Below, piece after piece: positions 23,701 to 33,879 of a stretch of 64,000 bases of DNA (positions within the stretch are counted from its first letter, which is position 1; every line of letters starts with the position of its first letter). Made by a program: the position numbers and the translations under genes. A model generated the notes under the pieces. It ran no database searches. It was not told the DNA's origin and was given only the letters and a program-made list of their open reading frames with translations. The stretch comes from Vicugna pacos (lineage: Eukaryota > Chordata > Mammalia > Artiodactyla > Camelidae). The stretch is taken from NCBI RefSeq assembly GCF_048564905.1, contig NC_133010.1:14005782-14069781 (forward strand). Reading direction: 5' to 3'.

Positions 23701-26700
23701 GGAGCAGCTATTCAAACTTTCACTCTCCCCCATCCTCTCTTTTAAAGTCAAAACACCAAGAATGTTCCCAATTTTAGGGAGTATTGTGAAAACGTGACTA
23801 TTCTTCTGTTTCTGGGAATATGGGGCAGTTAATAAGAAATACTTCTGAATATTGCAATACTTTTTACACATGTACTTGGAAATATAATCATAGCCTTACA
23901 TTATTTTGAAGAGTGTTTGTTTTAAAACTTTACTATTTTAGTTAATTAATACTTATATGTGGCTACTTAGTTGTCTTGGTTATTTTGTTCATATAGTTAT
24001 TTTGAATACCTAATAAACATTTCAGTAGTTTTCTGCCTGGCAAAAATAGAAATCAACTAAGTTGTCTTTTTTTGTAATCTAGATTCTCAGAAATAGCAAT
24101 ATGGAGAAAACACTCCTTATCTTGAGAATTTCTACACTTTTCTTCCTTTCTTTGTTTCCTGGTTATTTTGTAATTTTGACTGCATGATCTTTAAAGCACT
24201 GATATGGCCTAAATAACTTGGTACATGTAAGAATTAGAAATATTTTATTAAAAGCAAGTGGGATTATTAAATTAGTAAAAAGCATACAATGAAGTAATTT
24301 GATATTCATAGTACCTATGTGCTCATTAAAATGTATATTGTTTTATCATTAAGGTTCCTACTGAATGTGGTGGATCCACAATAAATACATTTTGAGGATA
24401 TGGGTGACTACATATGATAAAAAAATCATATGTAATCACAATTGCTTTTTACTGAGTTTGGCTGAGGTTTTGTTTAGAGTAACCTGGAACCTTAGTGTGG
24501 GAGGGACACTCAGACTGTTAGGCTGTGCATGAGATCTGTGTGGAGCTAGTCCCAGCTAGCCTAGGCTGTGGCCACTCTTCTTAGAATGTGGTCAGAGTGG
24601 ATGACACCCACTTTCCTCTGGGAAATTTGTAGAATGAATTAGGTTATTCAAAGAAATCATTACAAATTTTAAGCTTGTTTTTTATGTATTAATATTTTAA
24701 TTATTAATTATTTTTGGAAAATTTCATGATCTATAGGTGGGTGATATTATTTTTATAATTAGTTAGATATGATGATTATTAATTTTTCAAATCATAGAGG
24801 TCATTCAATACATGTTTGACTAAATTTCATACATACAATTTAAAACAAATGAGTGATTTATCTTTTATGATGTCTCATAGCTTTCTATATATATATAGAC
24901 TTTTTAAAATTAAAAATAAAAAACCTGAAAGTATTTTAATAAGCTTTGTATTTATCAAGGCAGTTTCCTTGATTGAATAAAAATGATCTGTTTAATTACC
25001 TAACATTATTTAATTTAAGACAGTTCAATTTCTAATAACTGACTTTTAGAATAAACTCAATTTAGAAAGTTAAGCCTTGTATCATGATGGAGATGCTAAG
25101 AAAAACAAATACCCATGGATATTTTCAAGTGCTCATTTTAAATGCTGTCTAGGATGCAGTCAAGTATAGTGATACAAAATTGGACACTAGATCCTGAATC
25201 CCTGAATTTACATCCCAGTCTTACCATGTGCCAATTGAGTAACTTGGGAACATTACTTAATTTTTCAGCTTCCTCATCTGTAAAATGGGGATGATAATTC
25301 TACTTACTTTATAGGTTTTTTTGTGAGGGTTAAATGAATTAATAAGTCTAAGGCACACAGATGAGCCCTTCCCTACAGTAACTGCTCAGTAAGTGGTAAT
25401 TACTTCTGACATTCAGACTTTTAAAAAAAGGTGTAAAAAAGCCACTTTGATATGAAGTGGCTTTTTGTTATTATTCACTTCAAGGCACATAAGAACTTTC
25501 TCTTTCTTGAGCATCTGAAAGAGACAAGAACCAGTGCTCCACTGTACAGTTGTGTAGGTTGCTTCCTATACAACTTCAGGGGGCACTGTTCACATTTGTG
25601 GTTTATGTGAATGCACTTCCTGGCATTGTGCAGTGTACAGCCTGGCCAACTGTACAGTGACAAGAAAAATGTGCCTATTACAAAAAATTCAGTTATTCAC
25701 ACTGTAATTATGGATGGTAACCAATTGCCTGTGTAATTTTTTTGTCATGAACTTCCCAAAGCAAGCCCTCACCGTAGGCTATCAGATTGACTCCTCACTG
25801 GGGAAAGGAAGAGCCAAAGGCTAAGAGGTTTACGGGAAATCTTATGGGCGCTGAGGGTTCTTGCTCTAAATGAAAACCAGTTTTAGGTATTAAGCAAGTG
25901 GGAGCGGTAGTTGGTAGAAGTAATTACATCTTTCTTAAGTTTTGTCCAAGTCAGACAGGGCTGGCTGGAATTGCTTGGCAAGGTTATTCTGATTTTAGAA
26001 TCTTAACTTTTGGAGAAGTTCAGGGGGAAATTAATCTTCATATATTTATTAGCACTGAAAACTGGATTGTTTCATCAATCAAGAGAAGGAAAGATACATC
26101 AGAGATTTTCCTTCCATTAAAAATTTGGGCCACTTAGTGTACAATTCCTTTCTTAAACATTTACCTTCTGGATGGTCTGTACAGGGAGATTGGTTAAAGA
26201 GTGTTCTGCTTTATTTAGAACACATTCTAACTCAGAACTTGATATTTAAACTACTTTTCTCTCTTTTCCTAACTTCTTTAAAACATTGTGCTTTAAAAAC
26301 CTTTGGATTTCAAACATCTGTATTAGTTTCGTAATGACTAATTCTTCCCATAATGTAGTAACATGAAATTCAATAGCTATTGTCCAGATGTTACAGGAGT
26401 GCTTTATGACAGACTGTGTTTCAGATTTTGTGGACCATAAAACGCTGAGCAGTGGTCTCCTTTGAAGACAAATACTGTTTTCAAAAGGTTAAATCTCTGA
26501 GATAAGTATTTTTCAATCACGAATCCTTTCCCCAAAATGTTTACTTGGTATTGTGTGAAAGGATCCAACAAACATGGGAAACTGACAAACGTTACATTTT
26601 CCAACAATAGTCAGGTGTTTCCCATGCCTTCCCCTCTCAAATAATTAATCTAGAAGACTGAACAGTTGAAATTTTGAGTAATGCGCCAACTTTGAAAATA

Positions 26701-28102
26701 CGTTATTTCCCTGAACCCACTATCATAATCATTTAAAATAAAGTTTTAATTTTTTTCTGTCAGTTTTCAAACAATTTATCTCATAACTGTTTTTGATATG
26801 CTCTTTCACACTCAAGAAAAATGTAGGTCCTTTCTTAGCTTATGATAACTGATGTCAGTGGTTATTTAAAATAGGAAGGCAAAATATTAATTAATCATCT
26901 TTATTACTAAAATATTACAAATAATAGAAACTAGACTCTTACAAAGCTCTTTATATTTTCCTGAGCACATTTTCGCACACATTGCTACTTTGTTCTTACT
27001 CCGGTCATTCTCACTAGGCGGGAGGATATGATTAATTCTTCTTATTTGACAGTCGGGGAAACAATGCCTGGAGTGAGTCAGTGGTACAGGCATAAACTGA
27101 AGTCTGTGACTTAGCTTTTATACCTTGGTCATAAAGTGGTCATAGGATGGTGGAATTAATTCAAAACCTCCAAACAGGTCTTCCAACTTTCAGACCCCAC
27201 CCTTTAGCAACAAAAGATGTGCATTCCCACTCCACAGTGCTTTTAAAACCTTTTTTTTTTCCCCATCACCACACCATTTCGAAAAATCTGGGTGGATCCC
27301 CACTTCTGAAAGGATTTCATTACCCTTCACAGAATGTGCTTTTCAATCCAACCCTCATTCATCTGCCTTTCTAACTCATATCCAGATTCTCCAGTGCAAA
27401 CTATCATTCTGGTCAAACCAGTGTGTCCATTGCCCCTAGGCAGGTGTACCTGCCTTTGCTGGTGCTGGTCTGACAACTGAAGACATCTCTGTGTGGCCCA
27501 TCTGTACTTGTCAAAAAGCAGCTCAGATCTCACCTCGTCCATGGAGCCTTATTTGCCTGTCTCACTGTTGACTGACCCTGCCTTCTACTCATAGCGTTAA
27601 GAGTAGACCAGTACTGTTCTGTAGAAATACAGTAACCACAAACCTGAGCTGGGTATATAATTTTTAATTTTCTAATATTCGTATTAAAAAAGGTTAAAAA
27701 GTGAAGTTAATTTTATCAATAATTTTTAACTAATGTATCCAGAATACTGTCATTCCACTTTGTAATCAGCATAAAAAGGGTTAATGACATATTTTACTTT
27801 TTTTTTTTCATACGGAGTCTTCAAAATATGGTTGGTGTGTGTGTCTTACACTTAACAGCACATCTCAATACCGATCCGTTTCAAGTGGTTAATAGCCACA
27901 TGTCGCTAGGTGGCTACCATATTGGACAGAGCCGGTCTAGACTTCTCAGTGTAACAGTAATGTATGAAGTTATGCTTGTGTTTAAATAGATTGTTTGTTT
28001 GTGTATGTGTGTCTGTAAAATTTTCCTGAGGGGAGCAAAGTGTTCTAACCTCTCATAGCTTCCTCCATGATTAGCATTATAGAGACACCATTGTGGGGCG
28101 GG

Positions 28103-28133
<31 letters not shown>

Positions 28134-29710
28134 AGTTTAGAGAGGCCTCGTTCAATCATTCATTTATCCGTTCTTCAAGCAATTGTGTGCCCACTGTAAG
28201 ATAGATACTATGGTAGGCAGTGGGAATACAAAGACAAATAAAACAGCCCTCGGTGTAAAGATCTCACAGTCACTCCAGAACCAGAGGGGTAACTGAGTGT
28301 GATAAATGTCAAAGCAGGGAAGAAAGCTCTCTAGCTTGCTTGTGCAGTCCAACTACAGAACAACACTGTTCTGACATCCCCTGCCGCGTATCCCCTAGCT
28401 TCCCAAGTTGGTCATTGGCTTGGACCAATGGACTACACCTGCTGTTCATTTAGTTCAGAAATGACCATCTGGAAAGGTGGAGAGGTCGCACCACTGCCAC
28501 ATTTGTCTTTGGGTCAATTGAATTCATTAGATTACCAAAACAGTTAGTTACACTGTCATAATCGAAACAGACTCTAACAGAAGACATGATACCAATTTTC
28601 TGCTTGACCATGGGCGTGAGACGGAAGGGTGAAACCCTGGCTCACAGGCAGTCTATTCTATTTTTAAACATATTTAATTTTTAGAAACTTCTTTCTTGAC
28701 ATCTGTCTCCCTGTAACTTCTTGAAGTTCAGTTATCTCAATTCTTTTAGATGAGGAAATGAAGGAAACTGATTTGTAGGCCAACTCAACTTACTGTTGAT
28801 AAAGTGAAGAATTAGTATTAGGAACTTTTTCATATTCATTATGATATATTTCACTATTTTGATATCTTTGTGCAACTGATAATATTCTGACAAATTTTTT
28901 TTCTTCACTAAAACAACACAGTTAACAAGCAAACTAGTCTGTGGCATCCAGGTCAGTGCTCTTCTCTCCAGATTGCTCTTCTCTTTTCAATAATATTATA
29001 TAAAACTTGCCCAATCAGCAAAAGTATTACTCTCTTGAACAAGTGGCTTGTAAAATATTGTGTCTTTTTGCCCCTAAAGGTTGGATGTCTTTGCATGTAA
29101 TGGCTAAGCACAAACACTTTTTAAATAATCCTCCCACCTTCTCTAGAGTCAAACATTGCTTTGATTTTTAACTCAGCAGTCTTTGACTACTGGAAAACAT
29201 GTCAGGTATCAAGACCAGGCATGTATGTACGATTCTTAGCCATATGCTTAAGAGATATATAAGCTTGGAAAATAGACCTTCTTCTCTTTCATGTGTTTTA
29301 GTGTGTGTATTAGAATTAAAGTATGAATAAAAAGATGATTAACAGCATTACTTTGAAGAAAGCAAAGTTGCTGTGGAAAACAGACTTGAGATCAGGATTA
29401 TTTAACTCGTTCATTAAAGAAACGCTAACTGGTGACTTTCAAATTAATTTCTCTCTGGCTTGTTTTTCTATGTAAATTACAACCTTAAAAAAACCAACGA
29501 AAGAGGGAAATTGGTAATCTTCACAATTTCAATAAAAATGTTTCTTTCCACCGCACTTTTTTTCAGATTTAAAATAGAGATTCAGCAGTCAAATATAACA
29601 TTCTCTTACAAGGAAAGAAACAGGGAAAGTTTGCAATTATTACAAAAAAAAAAAGGACTTACCATCAAAATGGCCAGAGCCCCTGTGGTTCTGAAAAGGA
29701 GCCAAGTCAT
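5134..29710 (-). CDS. DSG3: Desmoglein-3, complete gene (16 coding exons)
   Basis: Calcium-dependent desmosomal cadherin; single-pass plasma-membrane protein of stratified epithelia and the pemphigus vulgaris antigen. Joining 16 exons with GT/AG boundaries gives 2973 nt, 990 residues plus TGA; human DSG3 is 999 as I recall. Order: signal peptide about 1-23; propeptide ending in the furin-type site RYKR (46-49); mature protein from EWVKFA (50) with the strand-swap Trp at 51; four cadherin repeats with Ca motifs DINDNAP (149-155) and DVNDNFP (259-265); membrane-proximal EA domain; transmembrane helix about 617-641; juxtamembrane CDC; tail with the plakoglobin-binding segment [14 protein letters not shown] (838-851), then VTETY and VTERV repeats and a CSRLI end. 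DSG3 rather than DSG1, 2 or 4 is chosen because the tail and end closely match human DSG3. Intron 1 is about 8 kb. It lies downstream of DSG4 on the same strand. Confidence 0.97.
6874..7121 (-). CDS. DSG3: DSG3 exon 15
   Basis: 248 nt, entered in phase 1, residues 702-784. It encodes [10 protein letters not shown], a Gly/Ala-rich stretch, then [12 protein letters not shown] and NFLDSYFSQ. By my count it is 12 codons shorter than the human exon, all lost in the Gly/Ala-rich middle. The donor is CAG|GTAATT, weak at +4 and +5. Read-through would add a short unrelated tail. Confidence 0.95.
8369..8432 (-). CDS. DSG3: DSG3 exon 14
   Basis: 64 nt, residues 681-702. It starts [14 protein letters not shown], has acceptor GCAG and donor G|GTAAGT. 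This small exon has the same length as DSG4 exon 14. Because 64 is not a multiple of three, skipping it would shift the frame. Confidence 0.95.
8747..8886 (-). CDS. DSG3: DSG3 exon 13
   Basis: 140 nt, residues 634-680. It completes the transmembrane helix ([11 protein letters not shown]) and opens the cytoplasmic anchor with [15 protein letters not shown] and [11 protein letters not shown]. The juxtamembrane cysteines are the site where desmogleins are known to be palmitoylated. Acceptor CTAG, donor AAG|GTGAGG. Confidence 0.96.
9469..9729 (-). CDS. DSG3: DSG3 exon 12
   Basis: 261 nt, residues 547-634. It encodes the second half of the extracellular anchor domain ([26 protein letters not shown]) and most of the membrane helix ([14 protein letters not shown]). 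It is 36 nt shorter than DSG4 exon 12; the difference lies in the loop just before the membrane. Acceptor CTCAG, donor T|GTGAGT. Confidence 0.96.
11337..11564 (-). CDS. DSG3: DSG3 exon 11
   Basis: 228 nt, residues 471-547. It covers the end of EC4 and the start of the EA domain. The linker Ca motif reads PDFNEDCP (486-493), against PDFNDNCP as I recall in human. It continues with [14 protein letters not shown] and [13 protein letters not shown]. Acceptor ACAG, donor G|GTGAGC; same length as DSG4 exon 11. Confidence 0.96.
12619..12758 (-). CDS. DSG3: DSG3 exon 10
   Basis: 140 nt, residues 424-471. It encodes the middle of EC4: [32 protein letters not shown]. Acceptor ACAG, donor GATG|GTAAGA. 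The NKT sequon matches human DSG3. Same length and phases as DSG4 exon 10. Confidence 0.96.
13368..13639 (-). CDS. DSG3: DSG3 exon 9
   Basis: 272 nt, residues 334-424. It spans the end of EC3 and the start of EC4: [49 protein letters not shown]. Acceptor CCTAG, donor CAG|GTGAGG. Same length as DSG4 exon 9. Confidence 0.96.
13895..14110 (-). repeat. MIR-type SINE fragment (DSG3 intron 8)
   Basis: GATCTGCTACTTAATAGCTG, GTGACTCAGGGCA and the TTGTTGTGAGGACTGAA segment match the reversed MIR core as I recall it. Diverged, so it predates the mammalian orders. Confidence 0.6.
14541..14685 (+). repeat. Camelid tRNA-derived SINE in DSG3 intron 8
   Basis: Head GGGGAGGGTATAGTTTAG, B box GGTTCAATCCC and CCCCAGTACCTCC are followed by an (AAAT)n tail and a C-rich end. 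It lies antisense to DSG3. An imperfect flanking match (AAACAGTTAA before, AAACAGGTAA after) may be a decayed target duplication. Confidence 0.88.
14700..15300. other. GC-richer block in DSG3 intron 8 with a CTCF-like motif
   Basis: About 600 nt noticeably richer in G and C than the surrounding intron, with no exon signal I accept. The string CCAGCAGGTGG at 14929-14939 fits the CTCF core. I cannot name a repeat here. Confidence 0.35.
16248..16433 (-). CDS. DSG3: DSG3 exon 8
   Basis: 186 nt, residues 272-333, phase 0 on both sides. EC3: [17 protein letters not shown], the Ca ligand run DLDEE (292-296), [15 protein letters not shown], and [14 protein letters not shown]. Acceptor TCAAG, donor AAG|GTAAGG. 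Confidence 0.96.
16713..16841 (-). CDS. DSG3: DSG3 exon 7
   Basis: 129 nt, residues 229-271, phase 0. End of EC2: [37 protein letters not shown] (259-265) is the EC2-EC3 calcium linker. Acceptor ACAG, donor CAG|GTATGC. Confidence 0.96.
17698..17864 (-). CDS. DSG3: DSG3 exon 6
   Basis: 167 nt, residues 173-228. EC2: [49 protein letters not shown]. It contains the typical ATDADE and LDRE cadherin motifs. Acceptor CCTAG, donor GAG|GTAAAG. Confidence 0.96.
18494..18638 (-). CDS. DSG3: DSG3 exon 5
   Basis: 145 nt, residues 125-173. End of EC1 and start of EC2: [17 protein letters not shown], then [14 protein letters not shown] and [10 protein letters not shown]. The adhesion tripeptide position reads HAL (128-130), where human DSG3 has RAL. 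Acceptor CTAG, donor A|GTAAGT. This exon has no long open frame of its own and was found by matching the family sequence. Confidence 0.94.
19050..19205 (-). CDS. DSG3: DSG3 exon 4
   Basis: 156 nt, residues 73-124, phase 0. First part of EC1: [48 protein letters not shown]. Acceptor GCAG, donor CAG|GTAAGT. Confidence 0.97.
19600..19800 (+). repeat. Old L1 fragment (DSG3 intron 3)
   Basis: TATAATGAACCTCATATATC followed by TCATCACCCAGCTTCAGCAG and a few further words match an L1 segment seen widely in mammals. Short and diverged; subfamily not determined. Confidence 0.5.
20830..20954 (-). repeat. Camelid tRNA-derived SINE in DSG3 intron 3
   Basis: Read on minus: GGGTATAGCTCAGTGGTAG at the head, then the inverted GGTTCAACCCC B box and GTACCGCC, with an A/T-rich tail. 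Same orientation as DSG3. Its head end is only about 66 nt from the exon 3 donor. Confidence 0.88.
21021..21152 (-). CDS. DSG3: DSG3 exon 3 (prodomain end and mature N-terminus)
   Basis: 132 nt, residues 29-72, phase 0. [18 protein letters not shown] then RYKR (46-49), the proprotein convertase site, followed by [19 protein letters not shown]. The Trp two residues after cleavage (W51) is the strand-swap residue used in trans adhesion. Acceptor CTAG, donor AAA|GTAAGT. Found by matching the family sequence; no long frame marks it. Confidence 0.95.
21650..21685 (-). CDS. DSG3: DSG3 exon 2 (36-nt microexon)
   Basis: 36 nt, residues 17-28, phase 0: [12 protein letters not shown], against [12 protein letters not shown] in human. 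It completes the signal peptide and begins the propeptide. Acceptor CTACAG, donor GAG|GTAAAG. Too short to appear as an open frame, but frame, splice sites and sequence all agree. Confidence 0.94.
22400..22640 (+). repeat. Possible L2 3'-end fragment (DSG3 intron 1)
   Basis: GGAATGCATTCTTCTTTTCC, CATCCTTTAAGATCATTTCA and a later TTTCTTACTG-type segment follow the order of words in the L2 3' end. Weak match. Confidence 0.4.
22860..23040 (+). repeat. MIR-type SINE (DSG3 intron 1)
   Basis: The series GTGAAGACATGGAGACAGGA, CTTTGCCCCAGCTAACAGCC, CAGGGTTGAACCTCTGCAGC and CTGACTCCAAAG follows the MIR consensus as I recall it. Confidence 0.7.
25150..25400 (-). repeat. MIR-type SINE (DSG3 intron 1)
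   Basis: Reversed MIR words are clear: CCTCATCTGTAAAATGGGGA, GTGAGGGTTAAATGAATTAA, CAGTAACTGCTCAGTAAGTG. Confidence 0.75.
25436..25466. other. Perfect 12-bp inverted repeat with 7-nt loop
   Basis: Arms AAAAAGCCACTT (25436-25447) and AAGTGGCTTTTT (25455-25466) are exact reverse complements around TGATATG. On plus it looks like a stem followed by a T run. It lies in DSG3 intron 1 just after a MIR copy. Function unknown; it may be a transposon remnant or chance. Confidence 0.6.
26920..27115 (+). repeat. Decayed MIR-type SINE (DSG3 intron 1)
   Basis: Words such as TTTGACAGTCGGGGAAACAA and GTGAGTCAGTGGTACAGGC resemble the MIR core. Heavily diverged. Confidence 0.4.
27605..27945 (+). repeat. hAT-type nonautonomous DNA transposon, near full length (DSG3 intron 1)
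   Basis: The left end GTACTGTTCTGTAGAAATAC and the right end GGCTACCATATTGGACAGAG are diverged copies of the paired ends of a hAT-Charlie-type element (TGTCCAATA-like inverted termini). The interior includes TAATAGCCACATGTCGCTAG. I do not assign a subfamily. Confidence 0.65.
28103..28130. repeat. (GT)n microsatellite (DSG3 intron 1)
   Basis: An uninterrupted GT run of about 14 units following GGGGCGG. Confidence 0.95.
28140..28290 (-). repeat. L2 3'-end fragment (DSG3 intron 1)
   Basis: Reversed L2 words: CATTCATTTATCCGTTCTTC, TATGGTAGGCAGTGGGAATA, AAATAAAACAGCCCTCGG. Confidence 0.55.
29663..29710 (-). CDS. DSG3: DSG3 exon 1 (start codon and signal peptide)
   Basis: 48 coding nt, residues 1-16: [16 protein letters not shown]. 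The ATG is at 29708-29710. It is chosen because it aligns with the human start ([16 protein letters not shown]) and gives an exon of the same coding length; the open frame runs upstream without an in-frame ATG that fits the family. Donor ATG|GTAAGT. Confidence 0.95.
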
Positions 29711-29870
29711 TGTTGCTGCTGTCCCTGGTGAACGGATCCAAGGGAGCTGCTGCTTTAGTCCTTCCAATAGCCTGCATGCGATGTGTGAGGAAAGCCCTTT
29801 CTCAGCGTCTCTGCTGTCTTCAGGAGTCTGCAGATGGCCTGTTATGCAGCTCCTCCCCACCCTAAACCAA
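29711..29870 (-). promoter_or_regulatory. DSG3: DSG3 5' UTR and candidate TATA-less promoter
   Basis: Just upstream of the ATG the minus strand reads GTTCACCAGGGACAGCAGC, similar to the human DSG3 leader as I recall it. A CACCC-type box (GGGTGGGG on minus) lies at 29855-29862, about 150 nt before the ATG. No TATA box is seen. The start site is probably near 29790-29815, by analogy only. Confidence 0.4.
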
Positions 29871-30834
29871 GGATTGGTCTCACCAGAAACGCTTGCATCA
29901 CTTTTGCTCCCAGGTAAAAACTTAGACACACCTCAATTCCTAAAGCAATGAAATCCTTTGTTGGAAGCTGAAAGAAAAGTTCACAGGCTAAAGACCTGTT
30001 TTAATAGGAAGGTACCAGATAAATAATAAATTAATCATGGTGTGGAAGTGCAAAAGCTAGCCTTGACTACACTGAAAAAGAATCTAGCTGGCTGCTTCTC
30101 ATGGTGACAATTAAAACTGGAAAGTAAAACAAAACTTACAAAATTCCCCCAAATCTAGCTGTGGAAAGCATTTATTTTTAGCCAGAGTGTGTGTGGGTAG
30201 ATCTAAAGTTGAGCAAGATATACTTTAGGTGTTAAGCCATAGTATATTTTATTAAAAGTAGCTACAAATCCAAAGAAGAAAACCAGTGCACCAAGCAACC
30301 ATTAATGCAGATTTTTGAATGCAAACAATTAGAAATAAAATTGGACTAAACAGTTACGTGGTGCCTTGGATATCAGTAATATACAAACAGTGCGTTGCAA
30401 GATCGGATCTCTGATAATACTCAGATGACATCTTTCCTACTGTATTTTTTCATTTAGTTTTTTTTTTAAATATAGTGAAGTAGGGTATCTTTGTGCACTT
30501 TTATTTACTTAAAGACATTTCCCCCAGAGCAGACGACCTGCTAGCCGCTGTTTACCTGTGCACTTCTAAACATCGGGACTCCAGTTCAACCTAGAGGGTA
30601 GGGGAAAATCTGCTAACACCATTTTGGTTTGCTTGTAATCTTAGAGTTAAGAGCACTCTTAAACTTTCCAGAATATTTTTTAAAAGGTTTGGTAGAAGAG
30701 CAATTTTATCTTTGTATTTATGTATCAGGTTTTGGAAGCTTTTTCATTTCAGAGAAACCATTTAATCAGAGTATTTTAGACAGAAAGTATTTCATAGTCT
30801 AGGAGCTGGGGGGAAAAACACATTGTAGATAAAA

Positions 30835-30985
30835 TCTTTGTTTTTTGAATTTTTAAAAAATTGTGGCAAAATATACAAAACAAAATTTACCATTTTAACT
30901 ATTTTTAAGTGTAGAACTGAGTGACATGCAGTATATTCACATTGTTGTGCAACAATTACTACCACCCATATCCAGAAAAATCTTG
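30835..30985 (+). repeat. Old L1 fragment
   Basis: TTGTGGCAAAATATACAAAA, AAATTTACCATTTTAACTAT and TTCACATTGTTGTGCAACAA match a segment common to old mammalian L1 copies. Confidence 0.65.
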
Positions 30986-30999
30986 TTTTTGTAATAAGG

Positions 31000-31140
31000 T
31001 TTTTTAAATAAAGTTTTATTGGAACACAGTCAAGCCAATTGCTTATGTGTTGTGAATGGCTGCATTTGTGGTGAAATGGCATAGTTGAGAATTTGGACAG
31101 AGAGTGTGTAGCTACAAGGCTAAAAATTCTTACTAACTTA
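31000..31140 (-). repeat. hAT-type DNA transposon fragment
   Basis: AAGTTTTATTGGAACACAG, TGAATGGCTGCATTTGTG and CATAGTTGAGAATTTGGACA follow the well-known order of a hAT-Charlie-type element. It is directly next to the L1 fragment. Orientation is uncertain. Confidence 0.6.
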
Positions 31141-33879
31141 ACAGAAATCATTTACTTTATTTACTTTCAGAAAATGATGACCCCTGGATGATACCATATA
31201 CCTTAAATAGTATTTGTGACAAATACAATGGGTATTGACTCCAACAGAGAAATAATTAGTGTATTGTTTTAGTCTACCTCCGCTTGGAAAGGAAATTTCT
31301 GAAGATCAGGTTTGACATTCTTGGTAGAATTCCCTCTAAATTTCATAATGCATATTTTATGCACTTTTTGATTAGAATCATAAAGCAAACAACTACTGAA
31401 TCCTTTCCAACATGGAACTGAAGCACTGGAGAAATTATGGAATTATTTTAGGAAGTGATTAAGAAGTGATTTCTTGGTGACTGGACTAGTTAACAAATAT
31501 AAGGGGATAGAAGCTGGGATGAGCATTATTGAATTTAATAGTGATTGTATAATGAAGAATTCAGTGATCAAAATATTGATTAGTTTCTGAATTTGTTTAA
31601 CAGTGATGGAAGTTTTGTGTTTATATGTATGTATACTGCGGCTTTTTTTGATAGTATAATGAAAGAAAATACAAATGCATGGACAGAGGCTAGAATAGAC
31701 CACCATAATATACTAGAACTTATTTTTTGAATGAAGTGATTATAAATGTATTTTATTTTCTTCATCATGCCTGTATATATTTTCTGATTTTTTTTTTGGT
31801 AATGAGAATGTATTAGTTTATAATTTAAAACAAAAGTTCTTTTAAAAATAATGTGAGTGCAGAAACCCTTACGAATAACATTCTAAACTTTGGGTCAGGG
31901 ACGAAGAGAAAAATATAATGAACTTTCAATTCTTCCCTTTCCCATAATTTAATATCTTGTAATTTCTTCAAAGCACTATTATGCTGAAACAGAAGATTTT
32001 TAAAAAATGATAGCAATGAATTATGATTTTCCTAGGAATACTCATAAGTTGCATTGTGGGCTAAATTCTAGATGTAACTCATTTTTTTTCTGATTTGCTT
32101 TTCCTAAAACTCCAGTTCCCTGACAGTTTTAATTATTTAGGTTTAAAAATGTTAATTAGCATTCTACTCTCTCCTCACCTAAACACAGGTTAAGGATTTA
32201 ACAGGTACTTCACTTTTGTATTTTGAAATACCGTGTAAGGAGTCTCGGTTGGGTGGTATGTGCAAGGTACGGGCACCCTTGCAGGAGAGGAATCAGACTT
32301 GGCCTGAAGCAGGCTGGCTTCATCTACTTGTCTCAGTCCAGGAGGATTGTCAAAAGCAAGGACAGATCCCACTATGCACTCAGTAGACAGACAGGGCTCT
32401 CTCATCTTCTAAGTGCCCTTGACTGTGCTTTAAGCCAACACTCCCTTTTCTTTGCAGGACTGGAAACTAGTAAGGTGTTAAAGTGCCCTTGTGTGGTGGC
32501 CATTTTGACATGGTGAGAGGAAGGTGGTCTGGAGATTACTGCTGCTGGGGAGTGCATTTGCATAATGCCTTCTGGACTAAGCACTTGCTATTTCATTATG
32601 TTTATGGAAAGGAAAGAAGGGAGGATTTTCTAGTGGTTTCTGTTGAGTGGTTATGTTATTACTCTCTGATAATGTCTTTGGAAACATAAGCCCAATGTGA
32701 AACTGGCTTTTATTCAAGGGACTGAAATAAAAATGAGGATCATGACAATAATAAGCATAATTAAAAAGGAGCTTCATTGTATGCATATACTGTGCTTTGT
32801 TTGATGCACTGTATTGAAAATACAAGAGTTGGACAGTAGATACATCATAGGTTTAAAAAGAAGGCATTCTTCAATTTGCTGGACATTGAGCCATGGCATA
32901 AGACGTGAAGTAATAAGAATGAATATTTATTTAAGTGGGCAGTGGCTCCAGAAGTTTCCATTTTGTGTCTAATGCTTATTATCTGCACCAGTTCTGTTAT
33001 TCATCATGTAGAAAATGTTCCTAAGATTTTGCCTTCACTGGTTTTTGTTTGTTTTAACTGGAAACATGTATATCATATCTCTTATATGTCAGACATCATG
33101 ACTTTCTGATATTTAATTGCTCTTGAATATCCAAAAATTCACGAATTAAGCTAAGAGTTCCACGAATTGTGCACTAACAAAATTATACACACACCCTGAA
33201 ATGTCCTGCCAGAGTAGTGACCCATCACTTTTTGTTATTCAAGGTAATGAAAATCATACCTTCCATTAGGCTTACCGCCTGATGGCATCCAGAGGTGTCA
33301 GAGAATGTAATAATTGTGCACCTGCAGAGAACAGTCTGCACTTTAAAAATTAGTGAAAATGGAGCTGTTGATCCAACTTTCTATTAGATGGTATGCAGCA
33401 TGGTTTACCGTGCTTTTGTGATTCCTGAAATTATTTCTTTCAAAAGATTTGTGTAATTTTTATCATATATTGATTCAAGCTCAAACTTCCGAAGGGTAAA
33501 TATGGGTGAATATGCATTAATTTTTTTTCACTTATGCCATGGAGCAGGGTCAACATCTTTTGACTTTGTCTAGTCTGATTAGGTAATTGCTTATTTGTGG
33601 GAATATTTTTGTAAGGTAATGAAAAGCGTGAAGGAGGAAATTTTCCAAATGAACCTCATGTTCACTTCCACAACATGTTTCTTTAGGAAAGGCTTTTCTT
33701 TGGTTCTTGTGGTTGGTTGGAGATAAAATTGACAAGGTGGGATCTACGTACAAAATGTTTTTAGGTCCATCTAGTTCCCTCCTTCTCTGGGCTTCCCCAC
33801 CAGCTAAGTTTCTGGCATCCCTCAGGTAGCCTAGGCAGTGGGCCTACAGCTGAGCTCCCATTCCTTGCTGGCCTCTCAC

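Noticed and set aside
29460-29951. 163-codon open frame on plus over DSG3 exon 1
   Set aside because: Antisense to exon 1 and its leader. No domain, and the composition looks non-coding.
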